A DNA stretch of 64,000 nt from Babylonia areolata (taxonomy: Eukaryota; Mollusca; Gastropoda; Neogastropoda; Buccinidae), in contig NC_134891.1 in the NCBI RefSeq assembly GCF_041734735.1, positions 3,406,405 through 3,470,404 of the forward strand, in the 5' to 3' direction. This document shows positions 22,647 through 34,290 of this stretch, piece after piece. Position 1 is the first letter of the stretch. Each line of letters starts with the position of its first letter. A program made the translations under genes and the position numbers. The notes under the pieces were generated by a model that saw nothing but the letters and a program-made list of their open reading frames with translations, was not told where the DNA came from and ran no database searches.

Positions 22647-22800
22647 TCTGTCTGTCTGTGTGTCCGTGGTAAACTTTAACATTGCCATTTTCTCTGCAAA
22701 TACTTTGTCAGTTGACACCAAATTAGGCATAAAAATAGGAAAAATTCAGTTCTTTCCAGTCATCTTGTTTAAAACAATATTACACCTCTGGGATGGGCAC
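22543..22800. repeat. Putative interspersed repeat with palindromic start
   Basis: A hairpin with arms GACTCACTT (22548-22556) and AAGTGAGTC (22567-22575) starts the block, interrupted by a GT tract at 22599-22645. The palindrome followed by AT-rich unique sequence resembles the end of a small DNA transposon. There is only one copy here, so family membership is unproven. Confidence 0.35.
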
Positions 22801-23133
22801 ACACAAAAAAAGAAAAGAAAAAAGAAGCCAAATTATATGCAAACTGAATTTACTGTTATATTTATATTTTTTTAATTCTCTAAATTTGGCACTTTGTTTT
22901 GATTGGTATAGACATCTGTCCGTTTCTCTGTCTCTCTCACTGTCTGTTTGTCTGTCTGTCTGTCTCTCTCCTCCCATCGCCCCCCCCCCCCCCCCCCCCA
23001 TCCCCGTCCCTCTCTCTCCGAGTCTGTCTGTGTCTCTGTCTGTCTATCTGTCTGTCTCTTTCTTTATGTTCCTCACCCCGTCTCCCTCTCTTTCTCTGTC
23101 TCTGTCTCTGTCTCTTTTCTTCGTCTGTCTCCA

Positions 23134-23218
<85 letters not shown>

Positions 23219-23301
23219 CGGCCGGTTCAGCAATACGTGCGAGAGAGATCGAAACAGTAATCGAGAGAAGAATGGGGGGAGACTGAGAAAGGAAAAATAT
23301 A

Positions 23302-23302
<1 letters not shown>
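22801..23302. other. CT-rich and GT microsatellite block
   Basis: TCTG/TCTC repeats with a C-run at about 22981-22999, then a GT tract of about 80 bp at 23135-23214. Confidence 0.75.
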
Positions 23303-23346
<44 letters not shown>

Positions 23347-23602
23347 CACACACACACTGACACACACTACACACACAGACACACACGCACTACACACACA
23401 CACACTGACACACACACACACACACACTGACACACACACACACTACACACACACACTATACACACACACCCAGGCACGCACGCACACACACACACATACT
23501 ACACACACACACACACACACACACACACTGACACACACACACACACTACACACACACACACACTACACACACACACACACTGCACACACACACCCAGGCA
23601 CG

Positions 23603-23637
<35 letters not shown>

Positions 23638-23832
23638 ACACACACAGACACTACACACACACACTACACACACACACACACACACACACACACTACACAC
23701 ACACACTGACACACACACACTGACACACACACTACACACACACACACACCCAGGCACGCACGCACACACACACACTGACACACACACATACACACACACA
23801 CTACACACACAGACACTACACATACACACACA

Positions 23833-23865
<33 letters not shown>

Positions 23866-23967
23866 CACACACACTGACACACACACACACTGAGACACAC
23901 ACACACACTACACACACACCCAGGCACGCACACACACACACACACACTACACACACACACACACACA

Positions 23968-24009
<42 letters not shown>

Positions 24010-24060
24010 AGGCACGCACGCACACACACATGCACACACGCACGTTCACACACACACGCC
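23303..24060. repeat. AC-rich satellite with CCAGGCACGCACGC variants
   Basis: About 750 bp of AC repeats punctuated by ACTAC, ACTGAC and a recurrent CCCAGGCACGCACGCAC island (about 23468, 23591, 23748, 23919 and 24007). The spaced islands suggest block duplications within the array. Confidence 0.92.
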
Positions 24061-24089
24061 CCAACCCCAGCCACACGCACGGATGAGGT

Positions 24090-24406
24090 GTGTGTGGTTC
24101 GTCCGTCGGGATCGACGAGGACCATCTTGTCATCCTGGGGGTGGGTGGGTTGGGCTCTGTGGGTGCGCAGATGACTGTTCAGGCCAATTCACGCCCGGAA
24201 GGTTCTGACGCAGTGTGAACAGGGGATGGTGGCGGCTGTCGGGGACTTGCTGGCACTGCTTTTCATGGCCTGTCTGCGTTGCTCTGCTGCAGCGATTCTG
24301 TTGGCCTCACAGGATTTGGCGCCTTTGTGGACAACTGAACGCCTGTCCATTGCATTCAGCTCCCATGTGTCGTGGCTGATGTTGAAGGCCTTCAGAGAAG
24401 CTTTCT
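24090..24406 (-). mobile_element. LINE 3' end with target duplication
   Basis: Same family as 11453-12724, with ISHDTWELNAMD and the start of the C2H2 finger; small internal losses are present. A 12-bp duplication, CACGGATGAGGT, lies at 24078-24089 and 24407-24418. It sits just beside the AC satellite. Confidence 0.93.
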
Positions 24407-24418
24407 CACGGATGAGGT

Positions 24419-24654
24419 AGACGGACTCTGGCGGACTTGTGGGGAGCGGCGTCAGTAGGCAGTGGATGACTGAGGAAGGACTAAAACAAAGTTCCGTGAT
24501 GGCACAATGGTTGGGCCTACTGATGGCAGTGACTTGCGGCGCTGAAAGACAAACAGAAAGCTGTGTGTTCATTTGCACTCATCTAAGAATAGATGGATCG
24601 TTCACTGATTGGCCAGACTGAGAAGCTGATTGTTGACGTTGCTAGATCTGATTA
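24419..24654. other. Non-coding; nothing recognised
   Basis: A weak box-A-like GTGATGGCACAATGGTTGGG at about 24497 has no box B at tRNA spacing. No coding support. Confidence 0.4.
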
Positions 24655-24762
24655 AGTTTCCTTTGTTCTGCTTGGCAGATGTGGCCCGTGTAGCGTATAT
24701 GGATTTGTCCGAACGCACCGGGCGACGCCTCCTTGAGCTACTGAAACTGAAACTGAAACTGC
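24655..24762 (+). mobile_element. Family D repeat, 3' end
   Basis: Contains GTAGCGTATATGGATTTGTC and CGCCTCCTTGAGCTAC, then the tail CTGAAACTGAAACTGAAACT. Orientation is opposite to the copy at 25092. Confidence 0.75.
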
Positions 24763-25091
24763 GCCCCTTGCTTTCCCCTTTGCATGGCACCGGCCACAGC
24801 TGGAAGCAATAAACAGTTGCTCGGTATCGTATCTACCTGTCCCGCTGGTCAGTTTCTGTGTGACTCGGAGAACTCGAAGCTCAACACCGATGCCGATTAG
24901 CTTTTAGATCAATGCATGGTTCCTTTGCCACTACTCCCAGTGAGGTTCGATTCGATTTCAGCAGTAATCGGGATTATTTTAATTCATACCCCCTCCCCCG
25001 CCCGCCCTCTCCTTTCTGGCCGGGCCCGCCCCCTTCATCATTTGATGTGGTGGTTTGGGCTCAAGCCGGTTTCGGAATACGTGAGATGATC

Positions 25092-25445
25092 AGTTTCAGT
25101 TTCAGTTTCAGTAGCTCAAGGAGGCGTCACTGCGTTCGGACAGATCCATCATTTATACCGGCTACACCACATCTGCCAAGCAGATGCCTGACCAGCAGCG
25201 TAACCCAACGCGCTTAGTCAGGCCTTGAGAAAAAAAAAAAAGAAAAAAGAAAAAAAAGGTGAATAAATAATAGATAAGCTTACATAAATAAATAAATAAT
25301 AATTATAATATAAAAAGGTAGTAGTAATAATAATAATAATAAAATAATAATAATAAATAAATGAATAAATAAATAAATAAGACAACAATGATGATAAATA
25401 AGCAAATAAATGTAAAACATGAAGACACACATTCACTTATCAGTA
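25092..25445 (-). mobile_element. Family D repeat with AT-rich body
   Basis: The tail reads as TCAGTTTCAGTTTCAG at about 25092, followed by the conserved block to CAGGCCTTGAG, an A-run, and about 200 bp of AATAAT/AATA repeats that match 4200-4470 in reverse. Confidence 0.75.
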
Positions 25446-25842
25446 CACCCACAATTAGATGATCAATGAACCAAGGTCATAATTATACATACACAGCGGC
25501 ATGCACCAAGAGCGCACGGCTGATAAACCGGCTGCTGCAGAACCCCGGCGAACTTGAAAGGAAACAAGAGGCAGAGTTCAGGTCTCCACATGGCAACATT
25601 GTGAAGAGAAGTCCACATTGACAAATAAAAAATCAATATATATCGATGCAGACCCCCCTCCCCTCCCCTCTCCGCCTCCCCACTACCCCCGGTCCCCCTA
25701 ACACCCGTGATGCTGAGGTTATCAAGATACACCCGAACAGTCTGGGGATGGCAGTCCCAGCTTCACTGTCACTGCTCAGTAGAGAATCTGATTTGCCATG
25801 AATGTGCAATACTATATACACACGAATATCATAGATCTGTAC
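25446..25842. other. Non-coding; nothing recognised
   Basis: Unique-looking sequence with a C-rich stretch at about 25652-25695. No coding or repeat signal. Confidence 0.45.
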
Positions 25843-26440
25843 CATGTGGGTCTATGGTGTGACTAGGCGGGGCATAATGTGATCTAGTCCATGTGGGTCT
25901 GTGGTGCGAGGCGTATGATCTATACCATGTGGGCCTATGGTGTGAGGCGTATGATGTGATCTATACCATGTGGGTCTATGGTGTGAGGGGTATGATGTGA
26001 TCTATACCATGTGGGTCTATGGTGTGAGGTGTATGATGTGATCTATACCATGTGGGCCTATGGTGTGAGGCGTATGATGTGATCTATACCATGTGGGTCT
26101 ATGGTGTAAGGGGTATGATGTGACCTGTGCCATGTGGGTCTATGGTGTGAGGGGTATGATGTGATCTATACCATGTGGGCCTATGGTGTGAGGCGTATGA
26201 TGTGATCTATACCATGTGGGCCTATGGTGTGAGGCGTATGATGTGATCTATACCATGTGGGCCTGTGGTGTGAGGTGTATGATGTGATCTATACCATGTG
26301 GGCCTATGGTGTGAGGCGTATGATGTGATCTATACCATGTGGGCCTATGGTGTGAGGGGTATGATGTGATCTATACCATGTGGGCCTATGGTGTGAGGCG
26401 TATGATGTGATCTATACCATGTGGGCCTGTGGTGTGCAGT
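25843..26440. repeat. 41-bp minisatellite, about fourteen copies
   Basis: Units of TGTGATCTATACCATGTGGG plus CCTATGGTGTGAGGCGTATGA. Variation is mainly GCCT/GTCT and GGCG/GGGG/GGTG, with the later copies the most uniform. Confidence 0.92.
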
Positions 26441-26733
26441 GTGGGGTATGATGTGAAGGGGCCGTGAGGGAGGCTGATTTGTTCATTCATTTATCGATTT
26501 AATTTTTTTTTCATTTGTTTATCTATCTACATATTGTGTTTATTATTATTATTATTATTATTACTATCCATATTATTATTATCAGTTTTGCCACATCTAC
26601 CCTCGTAGTATTAGCTTATTGGAACTAACCCAAAGACTTGAGTTCGGACCTCGCGTTCTCACCAGTGGATTCTCGTGAGGTCTTGGGGAGCTGAAACGTC
26701 ATGTAGGTGAAGTCATTGATTATTAGGTGTCAT

Positions 26734-26768
26734 CACAGAATACTAAACAGCCTATTTAGTATTCTGTG
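26734..26768. promoter_or_regulatory. Perfect 14-bp hairpin upstream of the four-exon gene
   Basis: Arms CACAGAATACTAAA and TTTAGTATTCTGTG flank a seven-base loop, and GGTGTCAT lies directly outside both arms as a direct repeat. It is about 390 bp upstream of the ATG at 27159. It could be a remnant of a small mobile element rather than a control site. Confidence 0.45.
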
Positions 26769-26800
26769 GGTGTCATAGACACGGCTATCGTCGGTAAGAA

Positions 26801-26808
26801 TGACGTCA
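26801..26808 (+). promoter_or_regulatory. Consensus CRE, TGACGTCA
   Basis: A perfect palindromic cAMP-response element (CREB/ATF site) about 350 bp upstream of the ATG at 27159. One eight-base match is weak evidence, but its position is plausible for a promoter. Confidence 0.35.
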
Positions 26809-27158
26809 TAGGCAGACTCACGGGAGTGAGTGGTTACCAGTGTCGAATATGTTTTACGTGAAAGGGTGTGTTGCCTGTTGTCGGAGTAATGTCATCATAT
26901 GAATTTTTTATTGATTATTTATTTATTTTTTTTACTTCGGTGTAATTTTGGAGTTGTAAAATTCTCCAGTGACACCGGTTGGTGGAGCGACAACTCTTCA
27001 CGAGACAGGACGTCGATTGCGCATGTGCGCCATCGAGCTGAGTGATGTGCACTCGATCAGCGAATGTCAGAGTTATCTCTCTTTCGGTTGGAAGAGAAGC
27101 GTGCTCATATCGTCGAAGCAAACCGTCTGGGAAGTCGTGCTCCCACACTAGTGAGAAA

Positions 27159-30100
27159 ATGTCCGAAAAGAAGAAAGCCATCAAGCTGTGAGTATGCATT
27201 TGAATGGCAGAACATGTCTGTATCTTACTGTTAATTGTTTATATTTTATTCAGCTGGTGAAAACGTCAAGATCAGCGAAGCTGTCAGTTGCTAAAGTGGT
27301 TTGGTTGACATCGTCTTTTTTTCTTCCCCTTTGTTAAATTTTTTTTTATCGTGGTGGTAACTTGCACAGCTCACAGACAGCGTCAGTAATGCGAAGAATG
27401 CATTACCTCCTTTTTCCTCTCTTGTTGTCCAGCAATATTGTTGACCATTTGTAGGTCTCATAGTATATTGGTAGAACTAGCATTTTCGAGAAAAATTATA
27501 ATTTGTACACCGGTCGGAGTGAAGACCACGAGTTGAAAAAACAACTCGAGAAGAAAGGAAGGAAAGGGCGACGACAACAATACGAGGCTGAGGGGGTCAA
27601 GGGATGCACGAGCCATGTGAACACCCTCACGGAGAACAGACGTACATCTACGAATCGCTGTTTAAAAAAAACGAAAAAACATAACGCATGCCTGGTGCAG
27701 CAACCAAGTATTGAATTCAGGGAGTGTGGACTGGGGGTGTCTAGACACTAGACAGTGGGGGTGGATGGTGAAGGGGAAAAAAGGTAATGGTAATTAATGT
27801 GGCAGAAGATTAATATTTCTGCTAGTACTGCTGGGGCATGTCTGGTGGGTGGTAAGGACAAAAAAGTTGGCATGGCTTTCACAGAATACACAGTAATAGG
27901 TCTGGAATAGTCTCTATTGATCTTAATTTTACTGACGACTCGCTTGCTTTCGAATCCTGCCCCCCACTGCCCCTCCCAAGGATTTTACAAGAGTAGTGAA
28001 TTGCCTATATCCTCCCCACACAATTAGCAAGAATAACATTAACAAGAAGAATGAAGAAACAAAAAAACAACAACAAAAAAAGTTCAGCATTTGAAAAGAT
28101 AAGTCTTTTTTTTTTTTTCTTCGCATTCTGCAATATGTGATTTTTTAATTAAAATTTGAGAAATTTAACAGAATTTTAAAGTACTTTTAACATTACTATG
28201 TATCACCTACAGCGGAAGCTCACTTGATTACAAACGACTTGTTTACTTGTTATGGGTTCCATTACTGAGGCCATTTACATTTACTTTTCTTTTCTTTTTT
28301 ATTTATTTTTTGTTTTAAATTTTTTTTTTTACCAAGTCCAGACTCAGCCTGGGACAGAACATTTATACTTTCTCAAGCAGTGTTATTTTCTATAAGCTGT
28401 CTTAAGTATGACTATGAGGAGCTGAACAGTTCACAGGTCACTTCTTCTACACTGTTTGTGGAGTAACACTAACAGGATAAAATTCAGACACAAGCATGCA
28501 TGCACAATGCACTTATCAGGCATGGAATTCATTGTGCATTGCATGGTGGGCAGCATAAATTTATTTTATATATATTATGACATTCTCAACCCAGTATCCA
28601 TTTCCTAAAAGAAAATGAAAGTGACCCAGTCTTTTGCACAAATATACTATTGTGACATTCTCAACGCAGTATCCTGTTCCAGGAACCTCTATCTTTTAAC
28701 TTTATTGCATCTTCTGCATGCTAGCCGGACTACTGCAGAGCCACATATTGTATTGTGAGCGATGCCATGTTTCATCACCAGCACTCTTGCCAGCTCTCTG
28801 GAGGTCTGCACAGCTTGCAAGTGTCAGGTGTAAATGCAATGATTGCACAAAAATCCTGCTGTAAAGTGTACTGACTGTGTGTGTATGCTGTGATGTAGTA
28901 TTAGTCTGCACACTCTGACACCTTCTTGAAACTTAAACTAGTGTAAATTGTTGTGGCCTCTGTTTTGTCAGACTGCATCCTGTTGCAACATAATTTTTTA
29001 TTGTAAAAAGAAAAAAGAAAAAAAAAGTTTAAATGTACTGCAGTGTATTCACAGCTGATATCACCATTGTTTGGGCTATTTTTAGTGATAACACTTATTA
29101 AGAACCAAAGAAAAGGAAATTCAGTCCAGTGGTCCAAAACTTGTGGGGAGGGGGCGTGGGGGTGGGGGATTTGAGGAAGATCAGATGAAAATTGCTCAGA
29201 AACAAGGTTCCTCAGTGAAAAATCTGCACCATTTAACTAAGGAGAATGATTATAGTTTATACATTTATTAACTAAATGTTTTAACAAAGAATCTAGAAGA
29301 GGATGTTGATTTGGAGAAAATATTTTTTAAATGAAGCATTTAGTTCATTCTTTTTTTTTTTCAAGTTAGATTTTTTTTTCCAAAAAAGAAATTGATGCTG
29401 TTTGAACAAATTGAAGTGAAATGAATTTTATTTTTAATGCCCTTTTTTGCCCCGCTGTCCATGTACAGTCCAGCTGGGGCCAGTCTGGAGCTGAAGGTGT
29501 CTGAGAGTGGAAAGAAACAGTGGACAGAGGTAATGATCAAATTATATAACAATGAAATGCTTTATATCAGTGTTTACTGCTCCATTATGTTGATCGGATA
29601 TTGTGTATTGATGTGTGTGTGAACATTTGTATGTGATGCTAAAGCGCTTAGTTTAAGCCAGTAGACATGAACATAATGTTTGTGTTTGCAACTTATTGTG
29701 TGTGTGTGTGTGTCCATCGAGATCGATGATGACCATCGTTGTCATCCAGCTGGGGGATGGGGGGAGGGTGGTGGTGGGTTGGGGGGGAGGATGCTTATGA
29801 ATCTATCTGTGAATGCGCAGATGGCTGAATAGTCCAATCTGCGCACGAAATGTTCGCTGACAGTTGGGGCAGACAAAGACAGGCATACCATTGTCAGGGA
29901 GCTTGTTTGCCCGTGACTTTCTGGCCTGCCTCTTCTGAACAGCTGCAGCAGTCCTGTTGGCCTCGCACAACCTGGCGCCTTTGTGCACAGCAGCACGCCA
30001 TTTGTCACGGTCCACTGCAGATTCCTCCCAGGAGTCAGGGTTGATATCAAACGCTTTCAGAGAGACTTTCAGAGTATCTCTGAAGCGCTTCTTCTGACCT

Positions 30101-32314
30101 CCGTGTGATCTCTTCCCTTGTTGCAGCTCGCCATAGAAGAGCCTTTTGGGCAGCCGATGGTCTGGCATGCGCGCCACACTATTGTACACACTATAAGTAT
30201 AACTTGTGTGAGTGTGAGATATCAAATGAATGAGATTTCGACTGAAAACCTTTTGATGAATCGTCCTATACATTTTCTTCTCCATCCTCACTTAAAGAAA
30301 AAATGAAATCAAAATATTTTAGTACTGCCTTTTATTTTGAAAGATGTAACACTGGATTAGTGACTGCTGGTGCTGTTGTTTGTCTGCATCTTTTGCAGAC
30401 CTGTGTCTTTGAGCTGGAAAATTTCCTTTCAGTCACTCGGTCATCACAAGTGTGACTAAATATGTTGATAAAAGAAACTTTTGATAAAAGCAGTACTGTT
30501 AATGATTCATGTCGCTTTTCAGTTATGATTGATCTTGACATAAGACCTAACTTTATTAGTGTAAATGTATATATTATAATATACATGGTGTGTTTGTGTG
30601 TGTTGTACCATTGCGTCTTTATTGATCTTAAGACTTAACTCTATTAGTGCAAATGTATAATGTCTGCAGGGTGTGTTTGTGTGTGTTGTGCCATTTAAAT
30701 ATAGTAATTAGTATATATATGTGTGTGTTTGTTGAGTGTGTTTGGATGCATTACTTAAAAAGTCCTGCTATTCTGTTAAACAGGAAGCTGAATCATTAGC
30801 GGAGAGATTAGCAAAGGCAGAATGGCACTCGTACAGTTCCCGTCCCCGAGGAGAAAGTAACGGATATTTTGTGGTACTACACTGGTACAACAAAGAGAAG
30901 GTGTGGGTACCACTCTATATGCAGCACGGCAATGTTGGCTCTCAACTGGCTAAGCTGTTCAACAACAGGGAGGCCACTCCCATCTGTAAATACCTGTCGT
31001 CCTTCCCCCGAACCCAGCGCAAGTTATTGTGGTTGAAATGGGTGTTGGACTTGCCCAGTGATGGTGGCAAGGTGAGGACAGAGGAATCTGTGTTTATTTG
31101 TATTGTATTGCTTACTGTTTTGTCACAGCAGATTTCTCTGTGTGAAATGCAGGCTTTTCTGTCCAGGGAGTGTGCATTGCTACAGGTTTGCTGCTTCATA
31201 AATTGATGCTTTTTGTTTGAATAAATCCTGCACTGTTAGTGTGAGACCAAGAACTTTCCCTACTGTGTGCAGTGTTGAGTTTTAGGTAGTTCCTTTTTGT
31301 GTGCAGTGTGAGACCCAGGTTTTTTCCCTATGGTGTGTATTATAGTCCCAAAGCTAAAATGGACAGCTCATTATAGCAGCAGCAGCCGCATCCTCCATCT
31401 TGATGACCAATAATATGAAAAAAAACACCAACTTCTGCCCCCTTATCTGCATCTGTCAGTGGTATAACTACCTCGCTGCTCATTCCAGGCCCCCCCCCCA
31501 TCCCACAAACCCCCCACCCCCATCCCCATCCCCCCCCCACCCCCCACACCCCCAACACAGCCACATGCTAGGGTTTCTAGGTGTCTTAGGTTGTTCCATT
31601 TGGTGTTAATGGTTTATTAATATCCTCCCTGCTTTTCAGTGTTATTGTGGGAGATCGAAGTTTCTTTTTCGGATTTAGTCCGCCATACTCAGTTTATACT
31701 GAATGCATGCTTGGTGGATGCATGTTTCTGTGGCACATTGATTAAACACTTGGGAGTACAGGATAGTTGAAAACATAAAGGCCGATTGGTCTTCTGTGAA
31801 ATGTGTACATGTGATGGGTAAAGGCATAAGGTCCTCTTTTTTTTTTTTTTTATACCAGAAATGGGGTAAAAGTAAATCTTTGCTGAATATTATAGAAACC
31901 CCAAATGTCATGTTAAACAGTTCTTATAATGGCATAAGGAGTTGGGTGAATTTGTTTTCTTTTTGTATCTTAAAAAGAAAATTGTTTTCACATTAAGAAA
32001 AAATATGAACAAACACTGAGGTACATACAATACACACATGCGTTTACATATGTATGCAAATGCACTAATATGCAAATGCACTAACTCACACATACACACA
32101 CCCGCACATACACACATGTAAGCTTGCAGACAATAACGAAACTCATGCTGTTGAACTAACTTTTCTTGGTTAACTTTGTCGGCAGAGCAAAGTTGCATTC
32201 AAAGATGTGCTCCGAGCTTTCAGCTCAAAATACAACCAGGGAGAGACGCTGGCTTTCAACATGGACGACGAACAACCTGATATACCAGAGAACTTCAGTC
32301 TTTTGGACTATTGA
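27159..32314 (+). CDS. Four-exon gene, unrecognised 168-residue protein
   Basis: Exons: 27159-27187 (phase 2 end), 29469-29529, 30784-31071, 32186-32314. All introns have GT-AG ends with good donors (GTGAGT, GTAATG, GTGAGG), and the phases join cleanly. The product starts MSEKKKAIKL, has no signal peptide or membrane helix, and looks like a small soluble globular protein. Its centre is rich in Trp and aromatics (AEWHSYSS, GYFVVLHWYNKEKVWVPLYM, LLWLKWVLDLP), and it ends acidic (DDEQPDIPENFSLLDY). I do not recognise the family and assign no function. The ATG is the only one compatible with exon 2 phase. The TGA is followed at once by GTAAGT. Introns 1 and 2 are AT-rich; intron 2 holds a LINE end. 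Confidence 0.8.
27188..29468 (+). other. Intron 1 of the four-exon gene
   Basis: About 2.3 kb, AT-rich, with T-runs at 28104-28119 and 28320-28330 and a short local duplication around TGACATTCTCAAC (about 28578 and 28653). No nested gene or recognised mobile element. Confidence 0.65.
29713..30180 (-). mobile_element. LINE 3' end, relative of the 11.5-kb family, in intron 2
   Basis: Reads in one open frame on the minus strand from VARMPDHRLPKRLFYGEL through KRFRDTLKVSLKAFD to a C2H2 finger, CPNCQRTFRAQIGLFSHLRI, and a stop. Protein similarity to the 11453-12724 element is clear, but the DNA differs and the 3' end is followed by a short (AC)n run. It is antisense to the host gene. Confidence 0.9.
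30540..30690 (+). repeat. Two-copy tandem duplication in intron 2
   Basis: Copies share CTTTATTAGTGTAAATGTAT-like sequence and GTGTGTTTGTGTGTGTTGT, offset by about 90 bp, and have diverged. Confidence 0.65.
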
Positions 32315-32447
32315 GTAAGTCGAAGAAAATGAGAGGGGGAGAGAGGGATATCGAATGCGTTCATGGAGGGGGGGGGGGGGGTTGGTAGTCAGTAGTGTCA
32401 TGCTTATTTTGAATTGGAACCGGCATTTTTGTACATCACTGATGTGG

Positions 32448-32575
32448 TTCAGTAGCAGTGCAGGTCATACTGCAGCCTGATATTGATAGCTCTCTGTGGA
32501 CTTTTGATGCAGAGACTGTGAAAGGATGAGTTTGGGTGTGGCCATACATGGAGAAGTGGAGATAAGTATGATTGG
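32448..32575 (+). mobile_element. Old SINE-E 3' relic in the 3' UTR
   Basis: Diverged match to 36445-36595, sharing CAGCAGTGCAGG-like and GGGTGTGGCC blocks in the same order. Confidence 0.5.
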
Positions 32576-34270
32576 CCAAAAACAAATTGAAAAACAAAGT
32601 TCTCTTAATCTAATCAGTACATTTTCATGAATGTATGTGAAAACGTAGAACTGCAGTTTCTCTTCATTTTGTAACTAATGGCTGAAGGATTCCTGAAAGA
32701 AAAGGAGAACTACAGAGTATCATATCTTATTGAATTTTGTGCAATCTTCTGTTTTTTTTGTTTGTTCTTTTTTTCCTTCCTGGATGTTTTTGCTGAGGAA
32801 TCAAGATCAGTATTATGTTTTTAAACTCAAAATCAGTAGTCTTATGTTGTTGTTTTTTTCCACCATGGTTTACGTTTTGTTATTGTTTTTCCACACAGAC
32901 GTTGAGGAACCCGGTTTTGCCCGATGAGATTGTTTCCATGTGCATGTTCTTCCTTACGAGCTTCCTCACACTGGCTGGAATCAACAACCGAAGTGCTGCA
33001 AACCTGTTGCCAAGTCTTTCACACAAAATGGAAGAGTCAGTCCAAACCAATTGCGATAAAATTCCAAGTTTTGTCATTTTTTGACTGGTGTGACTGTGTG
33101 TAGTTGTGTTTAAGTTTGATTCATGGTAACTGCTTTTTTTCCCACCCTAATAATAGGGAATTTTTGGTGACTTTGTTTTCATTTGTTGATCCCTTTTTGG
33201 TATGTGCTTTAAAGATCCTGGTTTACCCAGAGTTCCTTTGCGAGTTTGACGGTATTAACAAGTTGCAAGAGCAAGTGTTTGAAAATGGTCCTGATTTTGT
33301 TTGATGTTTGTGACTTATGTTCTAGGATAATGTATGATAGTGTCTAGAAGCTTGAAACACCTTTGTGACAAAACGATTTTTTTTTTAAAGGAAACTAAAC
33401 ATTCTGTGTTGGACAATCAGTGGTTAAAAAATTGTTGGCCTTTGTACAATCCCATCATCCATCCACCTTTTTGGTATTATTATGTTGGTGCTTAGACTGT
33501 GTCATAAGATTTCCTTTCATTTATTTATTTATTTCCCGGTGAACTCACTGTTGGACAAAAATGTCTGGTAACACCAACAGGCAGATATCTGCATATTCAT
33601 AAATGTGAATGCATCATCAGTAGTGTGTGCAAGCCTGTATACAGCGCACACTTCCAGATGAACTTGCTAAAGAATGTTCTTAACTGTAAAATAACAGCCA
33701 TGCACAAATAGTCAACTCTTATTTATTCAGTTGCCAAAAACAGACTTTGAGTCATGTTCTATATCTTCCTGATAAACTTGCATTGGTGCATTGTTATAAA
33801 TGCTGTATCCGATAAATATGAAGTGATCCACCACTACAAGATGATTATTTATATCTACAGATAAGAAATCTGCACATCATTGAATTGTACACACTTGAGA
33901 GCTGGTACGTAAGAATTTTTTCTGAAAATTAGGATTTCATGTTAGTTGAACAAAATGCAGTGAGATTTGAGCATATATACAATCAGCATTTTTCAGTCAA
34001 GTAGGGGGAAAAAGAGTTGTCTTTGGTTATGTGGTAAATGAAGTTAATGTGCACAATTAGTTCAGTTTCCATAGCTTGTTCACCACATTTTTTACTTGCC
34101 TAGCTGGACTTGGATAAATGCAATTTGTCATACATTCGGAACAAATGTTCATTTTTGTGTTGAATTCCTTTTGTTTGTGTGCTGGTGTTTTGGGGGGAGG
34201 GGGCAAGGGTATTTTTTCTTTTGACATGGACTCCGTTATTGGAGCAAAGTGTCTGTTCCACTAATTATGA

Positions 34271-34276
34271 AATAAA
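34271..34276 (+). terminator. Poly(A) signal AATAAA
   Basis: A canonical hexamer followed by TG/T-rich sequence within 40 bases, about 1.96 kb after the stop at 32314. Used here as the likely end of the four-exon gene. Confidence 0.6.
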
Positions 34277-34290
34277 CATCTGCTGCATGT

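Larger units (their letters stand above)
32315..34290 (+). other. Probable 3' UTR of the four-exon gene
   Basis: From the TGA to a canonical poly(A) signal at 34271. Overlapping AUUUA motifs at about 33519-33535 could act as an AU-rich element. A strong donor directly after the stop and a CCACACAG acceptor at about 32899 suggest a possible spliced 3' UTR. Confidence 0.55.

Noticed and set aside
21805-24133. Long open frames of Val-Cys or Thr-His repeats across GT/AC tracts (also at 16.9-17.3, 45.0-45.4 and 10.7-11.4 kb)
   Set aside because: They are the direct translation of dinucleotide repeats and have no other sequence content.
32899-33086. Coding exon after the four-exon gene's stop
   Set aside because: The stop codon is complete before the donor, so any downstream exon is untranslated in this frame.
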